The notes below the pieces were generated by a model, which was given only the letters and a program-made list of their open reading frames with translations, was not told where the DNA came from and did not search any database. From CALBPI01 sp038521865 (lineage in GTDB: Bacteria > Pseudomonadota > Gammaproteobacteria > Steroidobacterales > Woeseiaceae): a stretch of 64,000 nucleotides of DNA. Both the position numbers and the translations under genes were made by a program. The stretch is from assembly GCA_038521865.1 (NCBI GenBank), contig JBCBKO010000001.1:1178001-1242000 (forward strand), read 5' to 3'. Of this stretch, positions 15,825 through 23,380 are shown in pieces (position 1 is the stretch's first letter; every line of letters begins with the position of its first letter).

Positions 15825-16475
15825 ATGGATATCGACGAAATAAGAAGGCGAAATCTGGAAATGATCCTGGAATCTCGCTACGAGACACGCGCTACTGCGG
15901 CTAAGGCTTTAGGGATCGAGCCGTCGCAGCTGTCGCGGTTTTTTAACGATGGCAAGAATGGCCGAAATATCGGGGGCAACAGCGCCCGCAAATTTGAAGA
16001 GGAACTGAATAAACCTCATGGATGGCTCGATATTCCCCAATGGGAAGTCGATCGGAATCTGGGAGATCTGACCGACATCAATGTATCTGGGGTGCCATTG
16101 ATGTCATGGGAAATGATAGGCGTGACGATGAAAGAAGAAGATCTGCGTGCACTCCCAACGCACCAGACAAACAAAAAAATCGATTTCAACGGTTTCGCAT
16201 CTGTGCTGAAGAATGACTCGATGGATGCGCCAGCTGGTGTTCGCCCTACCTATCCGGAAGGCTTTACCATCCTGGTCAATCGAGACATTCCAGCAGAGCA
16301 TGGAGCCGACTGCGTGTTCAGGATGAACGGATCGTCAGAAGCGGTATTCCGTCGCTTGATCATTGATGGTGGTGTTAAGTACCTGAAACCATTGAATGAA
16401 ATCTACCCGATGGTGCAGCTACCAGACGACGCCGAGTACATCGGCCGCGTGGTACAGGTCTCTCTGGACTGCTGA
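15825..16475 (+). CDS. CI-like phage repressor (LexA/S24 type) with altered cleavage residues
   Basis: A 216-residue repressor. A helix-turn-helix lies at about residues 22-45 (TRATAAKALGIEPSQLSRFF), followed by a linker and an S24 domain. The nucleophile Ser is seen in KNDSMD (Ser132), and the C-terminal domain ends with YLKPLNEIYPM, close to lambda CI. Two key features differ. The cleavage position usually Ala-Gly reads Ile-Gly (SWEMIG, 98-99), and the position of the catalytic Lys is Arg176 (VFRRLI). The ATG at 15825 is chosen; a TTG at 15756 would lie inside the operator. It maintains lysogeny by binding the palindromes nearby. Confidence 0.8.
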   Translation: MDIDEIRRRNLEMILESRYETRATAAKALGIEPSQLSRFFNDGKNGRNIGGNSARKFEEELNKPHGWLDIPQWEVDRNLGDLTDINVSGVPLMSWEMIGVTMKEEDLRALPTHQTNKKIDFNGFASVLKNDSMDAPAGVRPTYPEGFTILVNRDIPAEHGADCVFRMNGSSEAVFRRLIIDGGVKYLKPLNEIYPMVQLPDDAEYIGRVVQVSLDC

Positions 16476-16991
16476 CTACCAGTCGTCATCGGTCTCGCTG
16501 GTGGCGCTCGCTGCCAGCGACTCGCCGAACGATTGGAACAACTTGTCGAGGTTGGGATAGGCCATGCGCCTGTTCGCGCTCTCGACAGGTTTGCTACCCA
16601 CACCAGTAACATCTAGCAGCAACGCGTTTTCGAAAGTCAGGCGGAATCTCTGATCGCGAAACTCGATCGTTGCCGTCACCTGATAACGCGTATCGGAGAA
16701 CCTGCCGTCATAAATAAGAACCGGCTTGATGACCACCATCCGGCGGTCCTGGTCACGCAGCCGATCAATTGCCCGGACGTCCCCAAAGGCCTGAGCCAGA
16801 TATAGCTCCACCGCCTGCATGGTCCGGTCTGCGTCGGTTGCCACCTCAAACACACCTACTCGTTTGTAATCGCCTTTCTTGTCCGTCGGCTCTAGATCGA
16901 TAGCCAACTGAGCACCAGCTGGTGCAGACATCACTAAGACAATTACTGCTGCAGCGATGCATGTGGTCAGAAAATTGCGAGATATTTGCAT
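16476..16991 (-). CDS. Secreted protein of DUF4468-like type, probable lysogenic conversion gene
   Basis: A 171-residue protein. A signal peptide covers about residues 1-27 (FLTTCIAAAVIVLVMSAPAGA, cut after AGA). The mature part has strands typical of DUF4468-like domains (RRMVVIKPVLIYDG, TATIEFRDQRFRLTFENALL). The family assignment is tentative. It is transcribed against cI and divergent from the rightward operon, with two repressor-like operators between. This position is typical of prophage genes expressed in the lysogen or at induction that alter the host envelope. Confidence 0.55.
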   Translation of the reverse strand: MQISRNFLTTCIAAAVIVLVMSAPAGAQLAIDLEPTDKKGDYKRVGVFEVATDADRTMQAVELYLAQAFGDVRAIDRLRDQDRRMVVIKPVLIYDGRFSDTRYQVTATIEFRDQRFRLTFENALLLDVTGVGSKPVESANRRMAYPNLDKLFQSFGESLAASATSETDDDW

Positions 16992-17023
16992 CTTCTGACG
17001 GTATCAGTGTCGTTGATTCCAGT

Positions 17024-17070
17024 CATGTACCAAATTGGTATTGACCTTTTTTGTACCATTTTGGTACATT
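17024..17070. promoter_or_regulatory. Pair of repressor operators before the rightward operon
   Basis: Two imperfect copies of the cI-cro palindrome are spaced about 26 bp between centres: CATGTACC-5 bp-GGTATTG and TTTGTACC-5 bp-GGTACATT. They lie between the start of the DUF4468-like gene (16991, minus) and the first gene of the rightward operon (17097). CI probably represses this operon, which ends with xis and int. Confidence 0.65.
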
Positions 17071-17096
17071 TCGCTCCAACACTACTGGAGCAAACC

Positions 17097-17285
17097 ATGG
17101 CAAAGCGTTCACCTGATGCACCGATGATCGACCTGCCGAAGACGCTGGTCACTGTGCCTGCGCCTATGCAGGCCGACGTAGAAGCGAAACGCACTAGCGC
17201 GCTCGCGTGGATCGCGGGCAATTTCACAGCCTCACAACGCCGCCTGCAGCACAAGGCGCGACTCTCACTGCGAGCAGCGCAATGA
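17097..17285 (+). CDS. Small early phage protein
   Basis: A 62-residue protein starting MAKRSPDAPMIDLPKTLV and ending with a basic helix (FTASQRRLQHKARLSLRAAQ). No family is recognised. It begins 27 bases after the second operator and is the first gene of the rightward operon. A TGGAG lies nine bases upstream of the ATG. It is coupled to the next gene by an ATGA overlap. Confidence 0.5.
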   Translation: MAKRSPDAPMIDLPKTLVTVPAPMQADVEAKRTSALAWIAGNFTASQRRLQHKARLSLRAAQ

Positions 17286-17524
17286 GCGATAACGTGAAAA
17301 ATGTACTGCGCCCGCAGGCTGAGAAGCTAAAACGGATGGCGAACGCAATTGATGAAGCGATTTACCTTGATCAGGAGTTGAGTGCGGACCAGTCGAACCA
17401 GCTGGTACGCGCCCGCAAAGCAATTCGAGAGTGTCGCGAAAAGCTTATCCGCATCGGTCACGAGCGCACTTTTGTGCAACGGATGTGCGACGACATTGCC
17501 CAGAATGCAAGGCGTGCTGGGTGA
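17282..17524 (+). CDS. Small helical early phage protein
   Basis: An 80-residue, almost entirely helical protein rich in Arg, Glu, Lys and Ala (KLKRMANAIDEAIYLDQELS, ARKAIRECREKLIRIGHER). No family is recognised. It starts inside the stop of the previous gene (ATGA) and its own stop overlaps the GTG start of the zinc-ribbon gene. A role as a coiled-coil adaptor or regulator is possible. Confidence 0.5.
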   Translation: MSDNVKNVLRPQAEKLKRMANAIDEAIYLDQELSADQSNQLVRARKAIRECREKLIRIGHERTFVQRMCDDIAQNARRAG

Positions 17525-17934
17525 GCAGACGGTTCAGCAATGGCCAGTGCATGCACCCGACCTGCACCAAAGCGACCAATCTCCCTTACTGCGGAATCCA
17601 TTGGGGACGTTTGGGCTTGCGCCTGCAGAACGAATGGAAACGTCACCTCAAAATGACGCGCGGTGGAATCCTGACACCCGCGCTCGCAGATGAGAGAGCA
17701 GATCTTTTGCATCGCAGCGAGGTGCACTTTCGGAAACGAATGGTCGGCAAATGGGACATCGACAAGTGCAAGTACTGCGGCGCGCCGATCGCTTTCGTGC
17801 GGGCTGAGCAGGGACACATGATCGCGACCGATCCAGAAACGGTAGACACGGCTCTGCCGCACTTCGGCGGCTCTATGCGAAAGCATCGCTGCAAACCGCA
17901 AGAAACCCTTTCACGAACTCACAGGAGCATGTGA
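17521..17934 (+). CDS. Phage zinc-binding protein
   Basis: A 137-residue protein starting with GTG at 17521 (GTGA overlap). Two metal sites are visible: CMHPTC with YCGIHWGR near the start, and CKYCGAPI with a later RKHRC near the end. The space between is helical and basic (NEWKRHLKMTRGG). The family is not recognised. The frame extends upstream to 17431, but that would overlap the previous gene. It is followed without a gap by the first ASCH-like gene (TGATG). Confidence 0.5.
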   Translation: MSRRFSNGQCMHPTCTKATNLPYCGIHWGRLGLRLQNEWKRHLKMTRGGILTPALADERADLLHRSEVHFRKRMVGKWDIDKCKYCGAPIAFVRAEQGHMIATDPETVDTALPHFGGSMRKHRCKPQETLSRTHRSM

Positions 17935-18602
17935 TGGCTGTACCTGCAGAGAAGATTGAAGAGAGCACGATTCGTCCCGTAAGCATGGACACGCGTGAGG
18001 TGCAGAGCCTCATCGCCGGTAAGCGCACGCAGTTCCGACGAATCATGACACCTCAGCCGTTTTTTGAGACGCGCAAGGTCACAGAGTTAGATCACTACAT
18101 GCTCGGTTACTGGACCCCCGAGGGTAGGAACCTGACTCACCCGTTCTACAGGGTCGATCACTGCATGGACAAGTGTCCTATTGGCCGCGTGGGTGACTAT
18201 CTGTACGTCCGTGAGTCTTTCGGCGTCACCGACCGAGAATTGTTCGACAATTGGAGCAAACTGCCAGATCCATCCCGCTCGCTGGCTAACTTGATCCGGT
18301 ACAAAGCGGACCGCCAGCCGGCCATACCTGGCATGAAATGGCGTGACCCGATCAAGATGCCGCGGTGGGCATCTCGCCTGATTCTCAAGATCACCGACAC
18401 GCGTTGTGAGCAGCTGCATGAAATCTCCGACGACGATGCCATCGCTGAGGGCATGGTCGGCATGAAGTCGCTGCAGACGGGCCGGGTTTACGGCCTGGTC
18501 GACGAGTTTGAGCAGTACTGGCGCAGCAAGCACAGCGGCGATCACGGCTGGGATGAAAACGTCTGGGTCTGGGTTGTTGAGTTCGATCTGGTGACCGCGT
18601 GA
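17934..18602 (+). CDS. ASCH/PUA-like phage protein (copy 1)
   Basis: A 222-residue protein. Features of the phage ASCH-like family are visible in order: MDTREVQSLIAGKRTQFRRI near the start, CPIGRVGDYLYVRESFG, KMPRWASRLILKITDTRCEQL, DDAIAEGM, and VWVWVVEFD at the end. ASCH domains have a PUA-like RNA- or nucleotide-binding barrel. Their role in phages is unknown, and here no catalytic residue can be named. A GGAG lies seven bases upstream of the ATG. It overlaps the second ASCH-like gene (GTGA). Confidence 0.65.
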   Translation: MAVPAEKIEESTIRPVSMDTREVQSLIAGKRTQFRRIMTPQPFFETRKVTELDHYMLGYWTPEGRNLTHPFYRVDHCMDKCPIGRVGDYLYVRESFGVTDRELFDNWSKLPDPSRSLANLIRYKADRQPAIPGMKWRDPIKMPRWASRLILKITDTRCEQLHEISDDDAIAEGMVGMKSLQTGRVYGLVDEFEQYWRSKHSGDHGWDENVWVWVVEFDLVTA

Positions 18603-19237
18603 AACCTACGCCAATCCAATTCAGCAATCCAGAGATTCGAGCATTCATGTGCGACGCACTGACGCAGATCCGCAGGGTTGCCAAGCTTCCAAAAGGACAT
18701 TGCCCTGGCTGGACGTATCCGATGCCCTACGGGAAACGCTTTCGGATAGCTGGCTCTGATTACCCAGATAACGTTGAGGACGAGTTCGATTGCCCATTGG
18801 GTGAGGTTGGTGGCGAGTTCTACCTGAGAGAGTCGATTTGCATCGATGACGCAGGTAATTCTGGGTTTGGTCAAAGTCCATACGCGTGGCACGTGAACTA
18901 TCCGGACGGCACGTCACACTGGAAATTTTCCAAATCTGCACTACGGACTATCGGTAAGAAGCCTGCCTCGAAAATGCCGAAATGGGCTGCCCGGGTGGTA
19001 TTTGAGATTGTCGCGATACGGATCGAACGCCTGAATGACATGAAGCCAGAGGATGCGGTCAAGAGCGGGATGCGCAAGCTGACTCGCAAGGTTGCATCCG
19101 ACGATCATGGTATAGCCGAGAGCAAAGCCTTAGAGCGATATCAAGCGCAGTGGGATAAGCGCACAACAGATGCGAAGCACTTTTGGCAGGCGAACCCGTG
19201 GGTGTGGGTAATCGATATTCAGAGGATCGAAGCATGA
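18599..19237 (+). CDS. ASCH/PUA-like phage protein (copy 2)
   Basis: A 212-residue paralogue of the preceding gene. The same core motifs occur in the same order: RAFMCDALTQIRRVAKLPKG, CPLGEVGGEFYLRESI, KMPKWAARVVFEIVAIRIERL, PEDAVKSGMRK, and PWVWVIDIQRI. The copies are well diverged in the N-terminal third. The GTG start overlaps the previous stop (GTGA). The next gene begins with an ATGA overlap. Confidence 0.65.
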   Translation: MKPTPIQFSNPEIRAFMCDALTQIRRVAKLPKGHCPGWTYPMPYGKRFRIAGSDYPDNVEDEFDCPLGEVGGEFYLRESICIDDAGNSGFGQSPYAWHVNYPDGTSHWKFSKSALRTIGKKPASKMPKWAARVVFEIVAIRIERLNDMKPEDAVKSGMRKLTRKVASDDHGIAESKALERYQAQWDKRTTDAKHFWQANPWVWVIDIQRIEA

Positions 19238-19476
19238 GTGACAGAGACGCATTGCACATGGTTATCGCTGTCATCTGTCTGATCATCGCGTTCTGCACTG
19301 GCTGGTTGCTCGGATTCGAGAAATCTGGGTATCGAGTTGTCATTCCCACTGTTCAGGTAGTCACCGACCCTGTCAGTCGCTGCAACTGGCTTGTTGTCCG
19401 CGGGGAACTACGCCCGCCTGGTGGGAACTTAGCCAACGGCTGCACCTACTATCGGGAGGCAAATCGAGCGGAATGA
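19234..19476 (+). CDS. Small membrane protein
   Basis: An 80-residue protein with one clear transmembrane segment at about residues 8-29 (HMVIAVICLIIAFCTGWLLG). A periplasmic or cytoplasmic tail with two Cys follows (SRCNWLVVRGELRP, GCTYYREA). The function is unknown. It might be a small accessory to superinfection exclusion, but nothing in the sequence proves this. It overlaps both neighbours by four bases (ATGA). Confidence 0.5.
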   Translation: MSDRDALHMVIAVICLIIAFCTGWLLGFEKSGYRVVIPTVQVVTDPVSRCNWLVVRGELRPPGGNLANGCTYYREANRAE

Positions 19477-19787
19477 GCACTGATGTGATCTCATGGGGCG
19501 TCGCTGACGCGGCGCGATTCCTTCGGATGCACCCTGATACTGTCCGGGCGGAGGCCCGCGCTGGCAAGCTCAAGGGCTATCGGCCCGGCAAGCGATGGGT
19601 GTTCCTGCCCGAGGACTGCCTCGCGTATCTGAAGAACTATGAGAACGAACCATGTCACTCTACAAACGCACCCCGAAGGGCAATTGGCATTGCAAATTCC
19701 AGGTCGGCAACCAAACGGTTAGACGGTCTACTCGGACCAAGAACAAAAAAGACGCCGCCGCCGCTGAAGCTCGTTACAGGAAGCTAG
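19473..19787 (+). CDS. xis: Excisionase-like helix-turn-helix protein
   Basis: A 104-residue protein whose first 55 residues form a MerR/excisionase helix-turn-helix (ISWGVADAARFLRMHPDTVRAEARAGKLKGYRPG, then WVFLPEDCLAYLKN). Such proteins bend attachment-site DNA and favour excision by the partner integrase. The remaining 45 residues overlap the integrase gene by 136 bases in a different frame and look basic and unstructured. The start overlaps the previous stop (ATGA). Confidence 0.75.
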   Translation: MSTDVISWGVADAARFLRMHPDTVRAEARAGKLKGYRPGKRWVFLPEDCLAYLKNYENEPCHSTNAPRRAIGIANSRSATKRLDGLLGPRTKKTPPPLKLVTGS

Positions 19788-20650
19788 CGTATGAGCAGAT
19801 TGTCCTCGGTATCCAGAAACGCACGTTCGATGAAGCATGCGCACGCTGGCTTGATGAGAAAGCGAGCAAGCGATCTCTACACAGCGATGAGAGCCATATC
19901 CGTTGGCTGCGCGAACATTTGCCGGCCGACTTCATGCTGACAGACTTCGGACCAGACGTGATCCACCAGCTGCGCCAGGCGAAACTAGCCGGCGACACTC
20001 CTGGTCGACCGAACACGAAAAGCACGGTCAATCGCGCTATGGCGTTCCTGCGATCCCTGCTCAACGTATGTGTGAATGAATGGGGTTGGCTGGAACACCC
20101 AGTCCGAATTCCCATGTACCGGATCCCGAAAGGGGAGCCGCGCTGGCTGACGCCAGAGGAGTTTGAGGCCTTTGTGGAGCACTTACCCTACGCCCGACAG
20201 TTGGCTGCACGGTTTGCTGTAGCGACAGGGCTGCGCAGCGCACCCATACGCAAGATGGAGTGGACGCAGATAAAGGGAGATGAGCTTCGCATTCGAATCT
20301 CGCAGTCGAAGAACGAAGAACCGCTGACCATCCCACTCAATGCGATGGCTATGGAGGTGCTCGACGACTGCCGCGGTCGCGACGAGACCTTGGTATTCGT
20401 CGATGACGAGGGTAAACCGCTGCGCCGCGAGATGGTCGACAAGGCTTGGCGCCGTGCGATTAAGGCATCAGACCTGGATCATTTTCGATTTCACGACCTC
20501 CGCCACACCTGGGCAAGCTGGCATGTGCAGAACGGCACACCGCTTCACGTACTCAAAGAGCTCGGTGGATGGAAGTCACTCGACATGGTGCTCAAGTACG
20601 CACACCTCGCACCAGCAACACACCGCCAATGGGCCGGGAACGTTGCATGA
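19652..20650 (+). CDS. int: Tyrosine-family phage integrase
   Basis: A 332-residue recombinase. The N-terminal DNA-arm-binding domain begins MSLYKRTPKGNWHCKF, the core-binding domain covers about residues 55-150, and the catalytic domain covers 160-332. The catalytic Arg is seen in ATGLRS (about residue 194), the HxxR box in FHDLRHTWASWH (about 281), and the Tyr nucleophile in VLKYAHLAP (about 315). The gene starts inside xis (136-base overlap). It lies about 600 bases from the tRNA-Thr gene whose 3' end faces the prophage, so this tRNA is the likely attachment site. Confidence 0.93.
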   Translation: MSLYKRTPKGNWHCKFQVGNQTVRRSTRTKNKKDAAAAEARYRKLAYEQIVLGIQKRTFDEACARWLDEKASKRSLHSDESHIRWLREHLPADFMLTDFGPDVIHQLRQAKLAGDTPGRPNTKSTVNRAMAFLRSLLNVCVNEWGWLEHPVRIPMYRIPKGEPRWLTPEEFEAFVEHLPYARQLAARFAVATGLRSAPIRKMEWTQIKGDELRIRISQSKNEEPLTIPLNAMAMEVLDDCRGRDETLVFVDDEGKPLRREMVDKAWRRAIKASDLDHFRFHDLRHTWASWHVQNGTPLHVLKELGGWKSLDMVLKYAHLAPATHRQWAGNVA

Positions 20651-20937
20651 GTGGATTTGGCTCGTCTATCGGTCAACAACATAGCCAGCAGGAACTTGCA
20701 CGCGCTGTAGTGCTTATAGCCGCCGCTATGGCCACAGGTCGCAAAGTAACGTTCGTGGCTTCATGGTCAGTCCGACACGGCTACTACTGGCGAGACGCAG
20801 AGCTTTCTGATCTTGGGTTCCACCTGGAGCAGAGCACATTCGACCCGAAGGAATGGCAGATAGACGGTCGAGACATCAACCTGGACCGCTACAGGGTCCA
20901 GCTGCTATCGGTAGTCACCGGAGAGAAATCGGCATGA
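20647..20937 (+). CDS. Small phage protein of unknown function
   Basis: A 96-residue protein between int and the attachment site. Its central part (RAVVLIAAAMATGRKVTFVASWSVRHGYYW) is hydrophobic, followed by an acidic end. No family is recognised. The ATG overlaps the integrase stop (ATGA) and its own stop overlaps the next gene the same way, so it is part of the integration operon. Confidence 0.5.
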   Translation: MSGFGSSIGQQHSQQELARAVVLIAAAMATGRKVTFVASWSVRHGYYWRDAELSDLGFHLEQSTFDPKEWQIDGRDINLDRYRVQLLSVVTGEKSA

Positions 20938-21251
20938 GCACCACATTTCTACCGCCTGGGTCTGCGATCATGCTCGAGGCAGACGAAACCATTGAAGATA
21001 TCTGGCTCGTCAAAGTTGCAGGTCCGGATTACGTGCATACCTGTGACAGCAAAGCTGAAGCATTCCGGTTGGCCAACGCGATCAACAGGGCGACTTCTCA
21101 TTGCAACCGAACAACGATCGCGAATTATCAGGATCACGTTCTTTGCACAGCCTACGTGGAGAACGCTGCGCGGGTACGGAAGGGAAAAGACTCAGCACAA
21201 AAACAGGCACAAAGTGAATCAGGGAATATCCAAGGTGGGCTAAGTGACTGA
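20934..21251 (+). CDS. Small phage protein of unknown function, last gene before attR
   Basis: A 105-residue protein with an initial beta segment (TIEDIWLVKVAGPDYVHTCDS), a helix (KAEAFRLANAINRATSH) and a basic, disordered tail (GKDSAQKQAQSESG). The fold resembles small dsRBD-like or regulatory proteins in other phages, but this is not firm. It ends six bases before the tRNA-Thr 3' end and so marks the phage border. Confidence 0.45.
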   Translation: MSTTFLPPGSAIMLEADETIEDIWLVKVAGPDYVHTCDSKAEAFRLANAINRATSHCNRTTIANYQDHVLCTAYVENAARVRKGKDSAQKQAQSESGNIQGGLSD

Positions 21252-21256
21252 TTTAA

Positions 21257-21332
<76 letters not shown>

Positions 21333-21347
21333 CTTGTGGGGCACGCG

Positions 21348-21376
21348 ATTATAGGTACTTGACAGCTCGACCGCAA
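21348..21376 (-). promoter_or_regulatory. Sigma70 promoter of tRNA-Thr
   Basis: On the minus strand TTGCGG (21376-21371) and TATAAT (21353-21348) are separated by 17 bp. The -10 box ends 15 bases before the tRNA 5' end. The promoter lies on the host side, so integration leaves it intact. Confidence 0.8.
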
Positions 21377-21471
21377 TTCGTGAGTACCGCACTTGAGCTG
21401 CGTGTCAATTTGGGAATTTCCCGGAGTAAAGCCGGTATTACGCGCTTCGCGCCGCCCTGAGAATAGTCGGC

Positions 21472-22002
21472 ATGGAAAGGAACTCCAGCAAACGAGTGAA
21501 CGGATTCACCCTCTTCGAGCTGCTCGTCACACTCGCGATCGCCGGGCTGCTCCTCGCGATTGGGGCGCCCGCGTGGTCAGAGTGGTCCGCTAGGGCAAGA
21601 GTGCGCACAACGCTGTTCGATCTGGCGCAGGATATCGCGCATGCGCGACGCCTCGCCAGAGGCCATTCGACCTCCATCACGCTGTGCGCGAAGACGCTCA
21701 GCAGAGGTTGCGCGCCAACCGGCGATTTCTCGAACGGGTGGCTCGTCTTCGTCAACACAGACAATGACCGGCCAGCCGTGAGGGATGACCTTGAGCCCGT
21801 GTTGATTGAAGGCCGTCCCGCGCCGGGCGTGCGTCTCGAGGCGAACCGCACGTTCTTCTACTTCGCCCCACCTCACAGGCGCTCGACCAACGGCACATTC
21901 ACTGCCTGCGATGAGACCGCAAACAGCCACCCGCGAAGCTTGGTGGTGAGCTATACCGGACGAGGGCGCGTATCCGACCTCCCCGGTGGACTGTGCGAAT
22001 GA
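21472..22002 (+). CDS. fimT: Type IV minor pilin, GspH/FimT type
   Basis: A 176-residue prepilin. A short leader ends at NGFTLFELLV: PilD cleaves after Gly, and Glu5 of the mature protein is present. A hydrophobic helix to about residue 35 follows. The globular part has the GspH/FimT pattern, including SITLCAKTLSRGC, GWLVFVNTDND and a closing SLVVSYTGRGRV. FimT-type minor pilins prime pilus assembly and in some bacteria bind DNA during uptake. It is the first gene of a chain fimT-pilV-pilW-pilX-pilE, each overlapping the next by four bases. The prophage and tRNA-Thr lie just upstream. Confidence 0.88.
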   Translation: MERNSSKRVNGFTLFELLVTLAIAGLLLAIGAPAWSEWSARARVRTTLFDLAQDIAHARRLARGHSTSITLCAKTLSRGCAPTGDFSNGWLVFVNTDNDRPAVRDDLEPVLIEGRPAPGVRLEANRTFFYFAPPHRRSTNGTFTACDETANSHPRSLVVSYTGRGRVSDLPGGLCE

Positions 22003-22424
22003 CACGGTCAGCATTCGCACGGGGTTTTACGCTGCTCGAAGTGCTTGCCGCCGCTGTTGTCGTGAGTCTGACATTGGCCGGCACCTATCAACTGTTCGCC
22101 CGCACACTCCACCAACACGCCAACACAAGATACCGACAAGTTGCCATGCACCTGGCGACGAGCGTCGCCGAATCATGTCGTGCAATTAACGCCGTGCAGC
22201 CGGATCTTGAGCGCCGGTGCGACGACGGGGACACGAGCGCATGCGAGCTACAGGCGCAGTTTGTTCTGGCACTGCAACAACATGATCGACGGGCAGCACA
22301 GACGCTGCCTAACGGCACCATTACGGCGAATAGCGGTGGCGATGGTCGGTTGCGTGTTTCCGTGAGCTGGAAGCCCGTCTCTGCACTGTATTCCGAAGTC
22401 TATCGTAAGGAGGTATTGCCATGA
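21999..22424 (+). CDS. pilV: Type IV minor pilin PilV
   Basis: A 141-residue prepilin starting at the ATG at 21999 (ATGA overlap with fimT). The cleavage motif is ARGFTLLEVLAA, with Gly before Phe and Glu5 present, and a hydrophobic stalk follows to about residue 35. The body has the PilV hallmark of an acidic, Cys-containing middle (CDDGDTSACEL). Together with PilW and PilX it should form the tip complex that starts pilus polymerisation in the inner membrane. Confidence 0.85.
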   Translation: MTRSAFARGFTLLEVLAAAVVVSLTLAGTYQLFARTLHQHANTRYRQVAMHLATSVAESCRAINAVQPDLERRCDDGDTSACELQAQFVLALQQHDRRAAQTLPNGTITANSGGDGRLRVSVSWKPVSALYSEVYRKEVLP

Positions 22425-23380
22425 GTTTGCGTCGGCAATTCGGTATCACGTTGGTTGAAATCATGATTGCCTTGGGAATAGGCGTTGCGATCACGGGCAC
22501 GATTGCGCAAGCGCTGGCGCTGACCAGTGATGGCTATCGACGGACCGAGACTCTCGCTTTCATGCAAGAGCAGGCAGACGTCGCTATTCGATTCCTGACT
22601 GAGGACATTCGAATGGCAGGCCACTGGAGCCTTGCAGGATCAGCGCAAAATATCGAAGGTCGCAGCATTCCCGGAAACACGAACCCTCTTGGGCTTGCCC
22701 TCCCCCGACGATGCCACGCAGATTTCGTCCTCGATCTTGGAGCCCCGGTGTTGGTGTCCGACACACCAGAGATCTGGGGCTGCGGTGCCAACGCTGTCCC
22801 ACTATCCGATGCGATCGCGTTGCGCAGTCTCGCGCCGAGTGTTGTTCCAGCGGATTCGCCACGCCTCCAGGTCATCACCACGCCTGGCTACGGCCTTGTT
22901 CAAGCGCGGCTCGATGACTTTTCTTCTCAACACCCGCTTTCGCAAAGACACAACCTTTCAGTACACGGCTATTACGTGGCTGCAAGATCAACGCTGTTCC
23001 CGGATCAACCCGTTCTGAGACGGATGACGCTCAGTGCATTGTCGTCCCGGCCGTATGTACTCGACGAGGAAATCGCTCAAGGTATTGAGACCCTGCAAAT
23101 CGTTGTACTCGTCGATAGCGATGCGGATGGCGCAGCCGATATGACGCTGGAACCGGGCGACCCACGACTCGATCGTCGACGCGAAAACGGGATCTCCGAA
23201 CTTGTAGTTCTAGGTGTCCGCTTTTGGCTCGTCGTTCGCAGCGAAACCGGTGGATGGTCGAATGGCCAGGCTCGCGCGCTCGCAATGGGTCGCCGGTCCT
23301 ACCTGCCGCCCGATGATGGTCGGCTCCGGTTCGTTGCGAGCCAGACGGTGTGGGTACGCAACGCATCACCAAACCTATGA
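22421..23380 (+). CDS. pilW: Type IV minor pilin PilW
   Basis: A 319-residue prepilin, the usual large size for PilW. The N-terminus MSLRRQFGITLVEIMIALGIG shows Gly-Ile at the cleavage site (Ile replaces the usual Phe) and the conserved Glu5. The remainder has PilW signatures: FLTEDIRMAGHW, then a Cys pair region (CHADFVL, EIWGCGANAV) and a late ISELVVLGVRFWLVVRSE. It is coupled to pilV (ATGA) and to pilX (ATGA). Confidence 0.85.
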   Translation: MSLRRQFGITLVEIMIALGIGVAITGTIAQALALTSDGYRRTETLAFMQEQADVAIRFLTEDIRMAGHWSLAGSAQNIEGRSIPGNTNPLGLALPRRCHADFVLDLGAPVLVSDTPEIWGCGANAVPLSDAIALRSLAPSVVPADSPRLQVITTPGYGLVQARLDDFSSQHPLSQRHNLSVHGYYVAARSTLFPDQPVLRRMTLSALSSRPYVLDEEIAQGIETLQIVVLVDSDADGAADMTLEPGDPRLDRRRENGISELVVLGVRFWLVVRSETGGWSNGQARALAMGRRSYLPPDDGRLRFVASQTVWVRNASPNL

